Below are positions 1 through 8,621 of a stretch of DNA of 64,000 nucleotides, one piece after another (positions within the stretch are counted from its first letter, which is position 1; each line of letters begins with the position of its first letter). The notes beneath the pieces are model-generated. The model had not been told where the DNA came from. It worked only from the letters and a program-made list of their open reading frames with translations, and made no database searches. The position numbers were made by a program, and so were the translations under genes. The DNA is from an uncultured Eggerthellaceae bacterium (lineage in GTDB: Bacteria; Actinomycetota; Coriobacteriia; Coriobacteriales; Eggerthellaceae): positions 1 through 64,000 of the forward strand of contig CALULI010000004.1 in NCBI GenBank assembly GCA_944321455.1, in the 5' to 3' direction.

Positions 1-1
1 C

Positions 2-97
2 TCCTCAGATATACCCAAATGGGGCGATGCAGTGATGTGGAGCGAGCTGCATCACATAGATCCATTGCATGAAGCATTCAGACATGATTGGGACTAG
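2..97 (+). CDS. C-terminal end of an unidentified protein (5' partial)
   Basis: An open frame runs in from the window edge and stops at TAG 95-97, giving the last 31 residues, beginning SSDIPKWGD and ending AFRHDWD. It is rich in His, Asp and Trp. A possible terminator follows (114-167), which supports this being a gene end. I do not recognise the family, and the fragment is too short to assign one. Confidence 0.45.
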   Translation, partial: SSDIPKWGDAVMWSELHHIDPLHEAFRHDWD

Positions 98-113
98 ACG
101 CTAGCAACACATT

Positions 114-167
114 TTGGCCTATAACCCCGCTTTATGCGGCTCTCAATTTTTTTGTCTTATAGGCTAA
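114..167 (+). terminator. Nested inverted repeat with T-run, possible terminator
   Basis: An outer pair of arms, TTGGCCTATAA (114-124) and TTATAGGCTAA (157-167), is complementary except for one wobble. It encloses a small CCGC/GCGG hairpin with a TTTAT loop (around 127-139) followed by seven T's. The small hairpin plus T-run could end the plus-strand gene; the outer arms could serve either strand. The inner stem is short, so the call is tentative. Confidence 0.4.
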
Positions 168-255
168 CCTTTTCAACTGGCTAATTTTATGGGTCAGTGT
201 TGCTTACTCCCATTGGATCACAAAGTCTGTACTAAGTAGCCTTGCACAAGGGCGC

Positions 256-1575
256 TTATTCAAAGTTTTGCGCTTGATCAAATGCGATTATTTCACCTAA
301 CTCTTTGACAAATTCACTGTTTTCATCCAGAGAATCAGCAATTCGCTCAGCAATCATATCCTTAATACCATCGTCTGATAAATGTGTTCCTGTTTTTCTA
401 ATAGTGGTAAAAAAGGCTTTCTTATGATGCTTTGGTGGGATGCAATTGAATAGAGTTTTAAGCAATGAATCGGGAGTATAGAGTTCAACACAGTCTCGAG
501 AAAGAGCATACTTTCGTGCGTTACGATTTTCTTTGGATTTCATATCGCCATCAAAAATTAGAACACAATGAAGTCCTAAATGAATGAGTTCTTTTCTTAA
601 AAGTTCAACATTAGATCCACCACCAGGTAAAACAGTATATAAGTCCGTGGCCCCTAATAGCTCTAATGCCTTGCGATACCAGGGCAGATCGAATTTGCCT
701 TCAACTAATAAGAAAGCACGTTGATTAGTGCGTAATCCTGACAGCAGTTCGGCAACATACATCTGAGGATTGTCGCCAACGGGGATGGTCTGAAGATTAT
801 GACCCGATTGAAGAATCTTTTGTGAATGCGTAGTTAAGAGCAACTGACCAAAGGTGTCAGATAAGCGTTCAATAAAATAAGGAAAATCTGCTGCTTTGAA
901 CGAATCTTCAATGCCATCAATACCAAATATGACATTTTTATAGTTACCGGCCGTTAAAGACGAAGAAATCAGATCATCAATAACGGATGGTCCATGTTCG
1001 GTTACTTCATTGACGAATGTTTCGTCAAAACTGAGATCGTAATTAACTGCTCTTGATGGGTTAAGTTTACTCTTTGCAGTAATTTCACCAGGTTTTGACC
1101 CATTTAATGCCAATGCGTCGTTCATTTCATTAAGAACGCTATCAATGGCTTGATTTGCGAGCGCTTCAAATTGCGCACGAAAGCGTGGATCAATCATTTG
1201 CTCAACGCGTGAACGCGCTAATTCCTTTACCAGGGTAAGAGGTGATTTTTCTGTCCCTAGGACATAGAGGTAATAGAGGCCATCAATTTGGGACCAATCA
1301 GCTTCGGGATTATCAATAACAGCGCGGTGAGCCTTTCCAATAAAGCGCTTCTTGAGAAAGGTCCTGTTGATACGGATACCAATTTCGACATCTTGAGAAT
1401 GGTCGATAATAGATTCATCATCGATACGCTCTTGGTTGAAGAAGCAATCAAGCGCCTGCAGAATTGAAGATTTGCCTGATCCGTGTTCGCCAACAAAAAT
1501 AACGCCTCCGCCATTGAGAGAAAAGTTGGCATTTTTCCACGCTTTGAAGTTCTTAATATAAATACTTTGTATCAT
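256..1575 (-). CDS. OLD-like ATPase with TOPRIM domain
   Basis: A 439-residue protein. A Walker A motif GEHGSGKS lies at residues 29-36 behind an opening MIQSIYIKNFKAW typical of RecF/OLD ATPases. A Walker B-like stretch IFGIDGIED and a switch LLTTHSQ sit near the middle. The C-terminal half has TOPRIM features: LLVEGKFD with the conserved Glu, and VLIFDGD. OLD-family proteins are ATP-driven nucleases, some used in phage defence, but the region between Walker A and B is short and no clear ABC signature is seen, so it may be a reduced or divergent member. I chose ATG 1575 because AAGG lies about 8 nt upstream and the domain begins there; an in-frame start at 1602 adds nine residues without a good ribosome site. 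It stands alone, diverging from the MBL gene. Confidence 0.75.
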   Translation of the reverse strand: MIQSIYIKNFKAWKNANFSLNGGGVIFVGEHGSGKSSILQALDCFFNQERIDDESIIDHSQDVEIGIRINRTFLKKRFIGKAHRAVIDNPEADWSQIDGLYYLYVLGTEKSPLTLVKELARSRVEQMIDPRFRAQFEALANQAIDSVLNEMNDALALNGSKPGEITAKSKLNPSRAVNYDLSFDETFVNEVTEHGPSVIDDLISSSLTAGNYKNVIFGIDGIEDSFKAADFPYFIERLSDTFGQLLLTTHSQKILQSGHNLQTIPVGDNPQMYVAELLSGLRTNQRAFLLVEGKFDLPWYRKALELLGATDLYTVLPGGGSNVELLRKELIHLGLHCVLIFDGDMKSKENRNARKYALSRDCVELYTPDSLLKTLFNCIPPKHHKKAFFTTIRKTGTHLSDDGIKDMIAERIADSLDENSEFVKELGEIIAFDQAQNFE

Positions 1576-1650
1576 GTGATTTGCCTTACGATACAAAACC
1601 ACCTTGCCTGTAGTATATAAGACTGAATTGCGCTTGAGAGGATTTGTTAC

Positions 1651-2628
1651 ATGATGTATGAAAACGAAGCACCTGCTTTAACGCGCGAAGAAGTTGAAGT
1701 TAAACGCAAGGCTTTGAAATCTTTGGTGCCTCGTTCATCGTCAGATCAATCAGCATCAGGTTTATCACCATCAGATTTATCAGCATTAGAGCAATCATCG
1801 TCAAATCAATTCTTAGCAGATCATCCTTTGAGGTTGCATGTATTAGCCAGCGGCAGTAAGGGAAACGCTTCCGCAATCGAGGTTTCATCTACGGGTCAGT
1901 TTTTCGTTATTGATTGCGGCATTTCGTGTAAGCGATTTCTTCAGGCGCTCAGTGACTGCCATCTATCGCTTGAAAACCTTATGGGCATTGTTGTGACCCA
2001 TGAACACACTGACCACACCAAGGGTCTGCCTGTTTTATGCAAGACATTGACTAAGCAGGGAAGAGGGGTTGCGCTCTACGTTAATGATCAGGTGCGTCAG
2101 AACAGTAAAGAGATTTGCTCACTTGCTGATAATGATGATATAAGCGTTGATATACAACATTTTGATGAACACTCGCAGCTCAGTTTTGCCTCTATGCAGA
2201 TCTATCCCTTTGCTACGTCACACGATGCAGCGTCTTCGTTTGGTTTTCGCGTTGAATATGACAATGACGCTCTTGGTTTCGTTACCGATACGGGCATTTT
2301 GAACGACGAAATGATGGAGGCGTTACGCGATGTTCGCATTTTGGGGCTTGAGTCCAATCATGATGCGTCTCTTCTTAAACAAGGACCGTATCCCTTTGTT
2401 GTTAAACAACGCATAGCCTCTGATAGCGGACACCTCAGTAACGCACAAGCTAGTGATGCGCTCGATCAACTTCTCTCACCACGATTAGAGAGCGTTGTTG
2501 CGCTTCATATATCTGAGAGCAACAACACGTATCGCTTGCCCGCAGAAACGCTTCATAATGTTCTTGTGCGCAATGCTCATCCTGGACAGGCCTTCTGCGG
2601 TTTTCAAAACAGATCGGTATCTCTTTGA
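1651..2628 (+). CDS. MBL-fold metallo-hydrolase, WalJ/YycJ-like
   Basis: A 325-residue protein with the metallo-beta-lactamase fold. The core starts near residue 62 (LHVLASGSKGNASAIEV), followed by the metal motif THEHTDHTKG, then FVTDTG and a late HLS and HISESNN region that complete the usual ligands. This pattern matches the WalJ/YycJ group, often linked to exonuclease activity and cell-wall signalling, but no walRK genes are next to it. The first 60 residues are an unusual Ser/Gln/Asp-rich low-complexity tail coded by 12-15 nt imperfect repeats (1732-1810). GAGAGG precedes the ATG. Confidence 0.8.
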   Translation: MMYENEAPALTREEVEVKRKALKSLVPRSSSDQSASGLSPSDLSALEQSSSNQFLADHPLRLHVLASGSKGNASAIEVSSTGQFFVIDCGISCKRFLQALSDCHLSLENLMGIVVTHEHTDHTKGLPVLCKTLTKQGRGVALYVNDQVRQNSKEICSLADNDDISVDIQHFDEHSQLSFASMQIYPFATSHDAASSFGFRVEYDNDALGFVTDTGILNDEMMEALRDVRILGLESNHDASLLKQGPYPFVVKQRIASDSGHLSNAQASDALDQLLSPRLESVVALHISESNNTYRLPAETLHNVLVRNAHPGQAFCGFQNRSVSL

Positions 2629-2673
2629 TCGAATCTATCGCTTAATTGCGCGTGTTGTGACACTATAACAGGC

Positions 2674-3621
2674 ATGAATTCATTTCTTTACACAGATAAA
2701 ACGAAGCGTGCCTTACAGCTTTGCTTTGATGCTCATGCTAACCAGCGTGATAAGGCAGGTCTTCCGTACGTGTTTCATCCCTTTTATCTTGCAACGCAGA
2801 TGCATACCGAAGATGAAATCTGTACGGCACTGCTTCATGATGTGATTGAAGATTCTTCGTTGACGCTTGACGACATTCGCCGTGAAGGCTTTTCTGAAGA
2901 CGTCATAGAGGCGCTTGCTCTCTTGTCTCATAACGATGATGAGGATTATCTGTCCTACGTTGAGCGTCTTTCTCACAACAAACTTGCTCGTACGGTTAAG
3001 CTTGCGGACTTGCGTCACAACAGCGATCCTCATCGCCTTGATCGCCTGAGTGACACCGATCTATCACGCTTAGAAAAATACGAAAAGGCACAGGCGCTTC
3101 TTCGCAATGCTGAACCGACGTATTCGGTTTCTTCGTTGTTAGAAGATCTCAATGGCGCACTGAACAAGGAAGCATCGTGGATCAACGTCAGAAGAATTGC
3201 GCGACTTGCATCAAAACATTTTGGAAAGCGTTTTGTCGCAGGAGATGCTGCTTCCTATGTCTATCATTACGCGCGGAGTGAAGGCTATGATATTCCTGCT
3301 TATCCGCTTTCAAGTAGTGGTGAAATTAAGAAGTTTTTCGCCGACGAAGGGGTAAGCGATATACCATCGTGGTACGAAAGCAAAGGGATTACTCATGATG
3401 GATTAGCTTCTCTCTATGGCAAGACCCTTGTTGAGATACGGCGCATGAATGGGTCGCGTAAAACCTTTATTTTTGCGTCAGTGTTGTATAAGGAGCCCGT
3501 TGTATTTCGACCTCTAGAAGAAAGTGGCTTTATTGACGCCTCTCATCCTGATGTGCTTGGGTCCTTGTTGCATGACGCGCTAACATGGGTGAGCGAAGAA
3601 GAATATCAAAAAACCGTTTGA
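2674..3621 (+). CDS. HD-domain protein, alarmone-hydrolase-like, with unknown C-terminal half
   Basis: A 315-residue protein. Residues 1-130 match the hydrolase half of RelA/SpoT and small alarmone hydrolases: AHANQRDKAGLPYVFHP, then LLHDVIED with the catalytic HD pair, then VKLADLRHN. No synthetase motif is seen. Residues about 140-315 form a separate domain that I do not recognise, ending WVSEEEYQKTV. The expected activity is Mn-dependent hydrolysis of (p)ppGpp or a related nucleotide. A TATAAC box at 2664-2669 lies only 4 nt before the ATG, so a leaderless transcript is possible. Confidence 0.7.
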   Translation: MNSFLYTDKTKRALQLCFDAHANQRDKAGLPYVFHPFYLATQMHTEDEICTALLHDVIEDSSLTLDDIRREGFSEDVIEALALLSHNDDEDYLSYVERLSHNKLARTVKLADLRHNSDPHRLDRLSDTDLSRLEKYEKAQALLRNAEPTYSVSSLLEDLNGALNKEASWINVRRIARLASKHFGKRFVAGDAASYVYHYARSEGYDIPAYPLSSSGEIKKFFADEGVSDIPSWYESKGITHDGLASLYGKTLVEIRRMNGSRKTFIFASVLYKEPVVFRPLEESGFIDASHPDVLGSLLHDALTWVSEEEYQKTV

Positions 3622-3643
3622 TAACAGAGAAAGTTAGAGATTA

Positions 3644-4582
3644 GTGATTACGGCACCTTCAACAGATACGCACAACAACACCGAAGAAGTTACCTGCAAT
3701 ATCCGCGATACCGCTCTTATTTTTGAAGGCGGTGGCATGCGAGCAAGCTATACTGCTGGTGCATTGGTTACTCTTTTGGAAGAAAACCTTCACTTTGATC
3801 ATGTCTATGGCATTTCTGCAGGGGCAAGCCATACCGTCAATTATCTTTCGCGCGATATTGAGCGCGCTAAGGCATCCTTTGTGGATTTGGTTGACTATCC
3901 TCATTTCGGCGGCATCTCAACCTTTCTTCAAGGGAAAGGGTATTTCAATGCGGAATATATCTACGAGGGTTTAATTGAAGAGCTGTTGGGCTCTGATGAT
4001 CCTATGGCCTTTGACTGGGATATGTTCTGCGCTAATCCTGCTGATTTTCATATTGAGGCTATTGACTGGGATACGGGTGAGACGGTTACGTGGACTAAAA
4101 AAGACATCACGTCTCCGATTGATCTTGGCTTGAAGGTTCGCGCAAGTTCTACCATGCCTATTTTTATGCCTCCAACTGAAATTGATGGCCATACCTATCT
4201 TGATGGGGGAATGGGATCAAGTTGGGGCATTTTGTTGGACGCTGCCCGTGCTGACGGATTTGAGAAGTTCTTTATTGTGCGCACCCAAGAGAAATCCTAT
4301 CGAAAAAAGCCTGTAGGGTTTTCAGGGTCGCTGCTTAAGATGGCATTTCGCAAGCACCCCGTTATTGCTGAGCGCACTATTGAGCGCTGGCAGCACTACA
4401 ACGCGCTTCTTGATGAAATTGAGCGCCTTGAAGCAGAAGGAAAGGCTTACGTTTTCTATCCTGAGATTATGAATATCTCCAACAAGGAAACTGACCACCA
4501 GAAACTGCAAGATTCCTATAACCGTGGATACGAACAAGCACAGCGAGAAAAGGATGCTTGGTACCACTTTTTGTTTGGGTAA
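3644..4582 (+). CDS. Patatin-like phospholipase
   Basis: A 312-residue protein of the bacterial patatin (RssA/YlbK-like) family. The glycine-rich oxyanion loop FEGGGMRASY is followed by the nucleophile elbow GISAG, and the second catalytic residue is in LDGGMG; together they make the Ser-Asp dyad of patatins. The expected role is acyl ester hydrolysis of lipids; the substrate is not evident. No signal peptide is seen, so it is probably cytosolic. The start is GTG at 3644, preceded by an AGAGAAAG stretch. It lies 22 nt after the HD gene and may be co-transcribed with it. Confidence 0.85.
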   Translation: MITAPSTDTHNNTEEVTCNIRDTALIFEGGGMRASYTAGALVTLLEENLHFDHVYGISAGASHTVNYLSRDIERAKASFVDLVDYPHFGGISTFLQGKGYFNAEYIYEGLIEELLGSDDPMAFDWDMFCANPADFHIEAIDWDTGETVTWTKKDITSPIDLGLKVRASSTMPIFMPPTEIDGHTYLDGGMGSSWGILLDAARADGFEKFFIVRTQEKSYRKKPVGFSGSLLKMAFRKHPVIAERTIERWQHYNALLDEIERLEAEGKAYVFYPEIMNISNKETDHQKLQDSYNRGYEQAQREKDAWYHFLFG

Positions 4583-4585
4583 TTT

Positions 4586-4686
4586 AATCTAGAGCAATTT
4601 CCATTGACCTTTTTGAATCTACCGCTGACCCTTGCGCATTTGTGGTTTTTCACCACTTACCGACCAATACCTCGGTGCTCTAGATT
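4586..4686 (+). promoter_or_regulatory. Structured leader of the ech operon, distal element
   Basis: Perfect 11-nt arms AATCTAGAGCA (4586-4596) and TGCTCTAGATT (4676-4686) enclose 79 nt that contain a second perfect hairpin, GTGGT-TTTTC-ACCAC. In RNA this gives a closed stem with an internal arm, as in cis-regulatory RNAs. It also directly follows the lipase stop and could be part of that transcript's end. No known riboswitch class was recognised. Confidence 0.4.
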
Positions 4687-4709
4687 GCTCCCCTGTATAA
4701 AAAGGCAAA

Positions 4710-4755
4710 AGCTATAAAGTAAAAGCGCGGCGTAGAGTCGCATTTTTTTATAGCT
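4710..4755 (+). promoter_or_regulatory. Hairpin just upstream of the echA ribosome site
   Basis: AGCTATAAA (4710-4718) pairs with TTTATAGCT (4747-4755); inside, AAAA/TTTT and GCG/CGC continue the stem. It ends about 10 nt before the strong AAAGGGGGG ribosome-binding site of echA (about 4766-4774). The position suggests a control element or mRNA-stabilising stem; no poly-T tail follows, so it is not a classic terminator. Confidence 0.4.
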
Positions 4756-4780
4756 TCCTTACAACAAAGGGGGGACGTCC

Positions 4781-6724
4781 ATGGAAATGATTGGATTTCT
4801 CATACTGTTTCCATTGATCGTTGCAGCGTTGCTGATGGTCGTTAGACACAACACGGCGCGTAACGTCATTGTCATTGGCGGTACCATTGCCATTGCTGTG
4901 GTTTCAGTAGCGCTTGTTGTCATGAATTTGGGAACAGCGGGACAGTATTACTATTTCCAGTCAGAGATCGTTAATTACGCGTGTATGGCTATCGGCGTAA
5001 TCATTGGTGTAACTATCATTGCTTACGGCATTAAGTATCGCAACGTGTGGGCTGTGATTTTGGCCATCATTCAGATGGGTGGATCACTCGTTTTCGAATT
5101 TGTATTCGCCCACGATGTGACGTGTACCCGTGGTTTATATCTTGACTCGTTGTCCTTGATCATGACCTTGATCATTGGTGTTATTGGTTCTGGTATTTGC
5201 GTATATGCCATTGGCTACATGCATGACTTCTATTTTGGTTTTCATGATTCGCAAGAAGATAATCCGAAGGATCGCCGTCCAACGTTCTTCGCGTTGATGT
5301 TCGTATTCCTGTCTGCGATGTTTGGCATTGTCTTCTTCAACAATTTGGTTTGGTTGTTTACCGCTTGGGAAGTTACCACCATTTGTTCGTTCTTGCTTAT
5401 TGGTTTTACCAAGACAGAAGAAGCTATTACCAATTCGTTCCGCCAGATTATTATGAACCTGGTTGGTGGTATCGCGTTCTTGGCAGCGCTTTATTACCTT
5501 GTTATCGAATTCAACTGCATTGATTTTATGGACTTCATCGTGTTCGGCACGATCGCACCTGCGCTGGTTGTTTTGCCGCTGACGTGCTTTAGTCTTGCTG
5601 GCATGACCAAGGCAGCTCAGATGCCATTCCATACGTGGTTGTTGGGCGCAATGGTTGCGCCAACGCCTACCAGTGCTTTGCTTCACTCCTCAACCATGGT
5701 AAAAGCTGGCGTATTCCTGCTGGTTAAGTGCGCACCTATCTATGCGGTTTCGTTCGCACCTTCCATCCTGGTTATTCTTGTTGGTGGTTTGACGTTCCTG
5801 CTTTGCTCGTGCATGGCAATTTCGCAATCTAACGGCAAGCGCGTTCTAGCTTATTCAACCATTGGTAACCTTGGTTTGATTACTGCGTGCGCTGGCGTTG
5901 GTACTGCTGAGGCTATTTGGGCAGCAATCTTTTTGGTTATCTTCCATGCTATCGCAAAGAGTTTGCTCTTCCTTTGCGTTGGTACGGCAGAGCACCACAT
6001 TGCTTCTCGTAACATTGAAGACATGGACCTTCTCTTTGAAAAGATGCCTCATCTTGCGCGTCTGATGATTCTGGGCATCATGATTATGTTCATCGCACCA
6101 TTTGGTATGTTGATCGCGAAGTGGGCAACGCTCGTATCCTTCGTCGATACGAAACAGTTTGTACTCTTGCTTATCTTGGCATTCGGTTCAGCGGCAACCT
6201 TCATGTTCTGGGCCAAGTGGATGGGCAAGTTGTCCGGTGTTGCTCATACAGAAGAAAATATTGAACGCACCGTTCATTTAACTGAATGGATTTCTCTTGG
6301 TACGTTCTCCTTCTTGTGTATTGCATCGTGCGCATTGATTCCTGTTATTTCGGATTTCTTTGTTGAACCTTATATTGGTTCGGTATTAGGTATTAGTATT
6401 CAACCTGTGCTTGATGACAATCTGTATCTGGCAAGTATTATGACCATCTTCATGGTTATTGTTATGGCAGCTATTGGTCGTGTTCGTTCTAAGAGGGTTA
6501 AGCAGGTACCTGTTTATCTGTCTGGTGTTTCTGTTGATAACGGAAAACGCATCTATAGCAATTCGCTGTCTCAGCCTCAGGAAGCTACGGCTCGCAACTG
6601 GTATTTGGAAGAATACTTTGGCGAAGCTAAGTGGTCACCTGTTGGTACGATCGCTACCTACCTCTTGCTAGGCTTAGCGTTCATATATGCAATTATGTCG
6701 TTTGTTGGCATCGGTCTGATGTAG
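4781..6724 (+). CDS. echA: Ech hydrogenase subunit A, ion-translocating membrane subunit
   Basis: A 647-residue polytopic protein of the NuoL/MrpA/HyfB antiporter-like family. The conserved core is seen in LFTAWEVTTICSFLLIGF, then MTKAAQMPFHTWLLGAMVAPTPTSALLHSSTMVKAGVFLL with the conserved Lys, Pro and His residues, and later VIFHAIAKSLLFLCVG. It should form the ion channel that couples electron transfer to proton or sodium movement. About 14 or more hydrophobic segments are visible. It is first of six ech genes with short spacings (16 nt to echB). A strong ribosome site, AAAGGGGGG, precedes the ATG. Confidence 0.9.
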   Translation: MEMIGFLILFPLIVAALLMVVRHNTARNVIVIGGTIAIAVVSVALVVMNLGTAGQYYYFQSEIVNYACMAIGVIIGVTIIAYGIKYRNVWAVILAIIQMGGSLVFEFVFAHDVTCTRGLYLDSLSLIMTLIIGVIGSGICVYAIGYMHDFYFGFHDSQEDNPKDRRPTFFALMFVFLSAMFGIVFFNNLVWLFTAWEVTTICSFLLIGFTKTEEAITNSFRQIIMNLVGGIAFLAALYYLVIEFNCIDFMDFIVFGTIAPALVVLPLTCFSLAGMTKAAQMPFHTWLLGAMVAPTPTSALLHSSTMVKAGVFLLVKCAPIYAVSFAPSILVILVGGLTFLLCSCMAISQSNGKRVLAYSTIGNLGLITACAGVGTAEAIWAAIFLVIFHAIAKSLLFLCVGTAEHHIASRNIEDMDLLFEKMPHLARLMILGIMIMFIAPFGMLIAKWATLVSFVDTKQFVLLLILAFGSAATFMFWAKWMGKLSGVAHTEENIERTVHLTEWISLGTFSFLCIASCALIPVISDFFVEPYIGSVLGISIQPVLDDNLYLASIMTIFMVIVMAAIGRVRSKRVKQVPVYLSGVSVDNGKRIYSNSLSQPQEATARNWYLEEYFGEAKWSPVGTIATYLLLGLAFIYAIMSFVGIGLM

Positions 6725-6740
6725 TCGAAAGGGGGCATTT

Positions 6741-7622
6741 ATGGAAACCATCATCTCCATTCTGATCACGTTGGTTGCTTCTGTTGTTTTTGCAGTGGTA
6801 GCAGCTGTACTTGGATGTCTTCTTTCGGGCATCGACAGAAAAATTACAGCCCGTATGCAGGGCAGGGTTGGACCTCCACTGTTGCAGCCTTATTACGATG
6901 TTCGTAAGTTGTTGGCGAAAGATACGGTAGCGGTTAACACCACCATGAACACCTACCTTATCTGTGCGCTTATCTTTACGTGCATTGCAGGCGGTATCTT
7001 CTTCAGTGGCGGCAACTTCCTGATGTGCGTATTCGTGGTTACGCTTTCTGAATTGCTGTTCGTCATTGCTGCTTATTCAGCACGTTCGCCTTATTCAGAA
7101 GTTGGCGCTCATCGTGAAACGCTTCAAGTTATGGCCTATGAACCAATGGTAATTTTGCTTGCAGTTGGCTTCTTTATGGCAACGGGTAGCTTTAACGTTT
7201 CAACGGTTTTGCATATGGATATGCCTATCGTAGGTACGCTGATTGGTATCTTTATTGGTTTGCTGTTCATCCTGACTATCAAGTTGCGCAAGTCTCCTTT
7301 TGACCTTTCTTATTCGCACCATGCGCATCAGGAACTGGTTAAAGGTGTAACTACTGAAATGCCTGGCAAGATGCTCGCAAAGGTTGAGATCATGCACTGG
7401 CTTGAATCGGTACTGTTCATGGCTTGGATTGCAATCTTTTTCGTATGGGCCAATCCAATCTGCATTCCTATTGTGATCGTTGCAGTTGCGCTGATCTACT
7501 TCTTGGAAATCTGGATTGACAACAACTTTGCACGTGTTAAGTGGCAGGCACTTCTTAAGTCTGCTTGGTTGGTAACGTTAGTAGCAGCTGGCATCAATCT
7601 TGCCGTGCTTACCTACTTATAG
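6741..7622 (+). CDS. echB: Ech hydrogenase subunit B, NuoH-like membrane anchor
   Basis: A 293-residue integral membrane protein of the NuoH/HycD/EchB family. MQGRVGPPLLQPYYDVRKLL is the family's conserved first cytoplasmic loop. SARSPYSEVGAHRETLQVMAYEP and SPFDLSYSHHAHQELVKGVTTEM carry the conserved acidic residues of the later loops. It anchors the hydrogenase module to the membrane and forms part of the ion path. The ribosome site GAAAGGGGG lies just before the ATG. Confidence 0.9.
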   Translation: METIISILITLVASVVFAVVAAVLGCLLSGIDRKITARMQGRVGPPLLQPYYDVRKLLAKDTVAVNTTMNTYLICALIFTCIAGGIFFSGGNFLMCVFVVTLSELLFVIAAYSARSPYSEVGAHRETLQVMAYEPMVILLAVGFFMATGSFNVSTVLHMDMPIVGTLIGIFIGLLFILTIKLRKSPFDLSYSHHAHQELVKGVTTEMPGKMLAKVEIMHWLESVLFMAWIAIFFVWANPICIPIVIVAVALIYFLEIWIDNNFARVKWQALLKSAWLVTLVAAGINLAVLTYL

Positions 7623-7637
7623 GGAGGAGATATAAGT

Positions 7638-8081
7638 ATGTCGTATGTATCAAAATCTCCTTGGATTATTCACTACGATGGATCAAGCTGCAATGGCTGT
7701 GATATTGAAGTTTTAGCAGCGTTAACACCGCTGTATGACGTTGAGCGCTTCGGCATTATTAATACCGGTAATCCAAAGCATGCTGATATATTTCTGATCA
7801 CTGGTGGTATCAATGAACGCAACATTAGCGTTGTTCAGGAAATTTACAACCAGATGATTGAGCCTAAAGTTGTTATTGCGTGTGGCGTATGTGCTTGCAC
7901 CGCTGGTATTTTCAAGGATTGTTACAACATTATTGGTGGTGTAGATCAGGCTATTCCTGTTGATGTCTATGCTCCTGGTTGTGCTATTCGCCCTGAGGCA
8001 ATTATTGATGCTGTTGTTGAAGGTTTAGGCATCCTTGAAGAAAAGGCCAAGAAGCTCGAAGCAGAAAAGAAGGGGGCATAA
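7638..8081 (+). CDS. echC: Ech hydrogenase small subunit, NuoB-like
   Basis: A 147-residue protein with the NuoB/HycG fold that binds the proximal [4Fe-4S] cluster. Cysteines C18 and C21 (SSCNGCDIE), C85 in the ACGVCAC segment and C115 in YAPGC are in the expected places; C82 and C87 are extra. It has the short form of energy-converting hydrogenases, without the second cluster domain of uptake hydrogenases. It ends in a Lys/Glu-rich tail. GGGAGG precedes the start, 15 nt after echB. Confidence 0.9.
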   Translation: MSYVSKSPWIIHYDGSSCNGCDIEVLAALTPLYDVERFGIINTGNPKHADIFLITGGINERNISVVQEIYNQMIEPKVVIACGVCACTAGIFKDCYNIIGGVDQAIPVDVYAPGCAIRPEAIIDAVVEGLGILEEKAKKLEAEKKGA

Positions 8082-8082
8082 G

Positions 8083-8619
8083 ATGGGTTTAAATCAGTCC
8101 TTCCATCCGCTTGAGCTGGATACCCTGCTTGACACCTGTCGTGAATATAAAGAAAAGGGTTATCGTTTAGCTCAGATTCATCCCGTTCTTAAACAAGACA
8201 ATTCCATTTCTCTTTTCTATACCTTTGTTAAAGATGATGAAATGATTAACTTCGAAGTATCGGGTATTGAAAAGGGAGTAACGGAAGTTCCTTCCGTGAC
8301 TGAGCTGTTTATAGCTGCATTTGTATTTGAAAATGAAGCAGCTGAACTTTTTGGTGTCAACGTTGTTGGCAATGTTCTTGATTTCCAAGGAGCATTCTAT
8401 TCCTTCGGGGAAGGCGTTGAAGCTCCTATGACTATTATTTCGCCTGAACAGCTGGCAGCTCGTGAAAAGGCTGCAAAGATTGCGAAAGCTAAAGCAGCAA
8501 AGGCGGCAAAGGCTGCTAAGGAAGCACAAGCTGCCAAAGCGGGTTCTGAAAAGGCTGAATCCGAACCAAGCTCTGCTCCTCAGATAAACGATCAAGATGC
8601 AACTCAGGAAGGAGAATAG
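8083..8619 (+). CDS. echD: Ech hydrogenase subunit D, NuoC-like
   Basis: A 178-residue protein. Residues 1-125 match the NuoC/EchD fold, with the family segment FIAAFVFENEAAELFGVNVVGN. Residues 126-178 form an Ala/Lys-rich tail, probably helical and exposed, not usual for this subunit. ATG 8083 was chosen because it follows an AAGGGGG site and directly follows the echC stop; an upstream in-frame ATG at 8035 lies inside echC and would add a basic leader with no support. Confidence 0.85.
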   Translation: MGLNQSFHPLELDTLLDTCREYKEKGYRLAQIHPVLKQDNSISLFYTFVKDDEMINFEVSGIEKGVTEVPSVTELFIAAFVFENEAAELFGVNVVGNVLDFQGAFYSFGEGVEAPMTIISPEQLAAREKAAKIAKAKAAKAAKAAKEAQAAKAGSEKAESEPSSAPQINDQDATQEGE

Positions 8620-8621
8620 GG

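Noticed and set aside
5135-5686. A 183-residue minus-strand frame inside echA
   Set aside because: Composition is a mirror of the membrane-protein codons on the other strand, with no ribosome site or domain.
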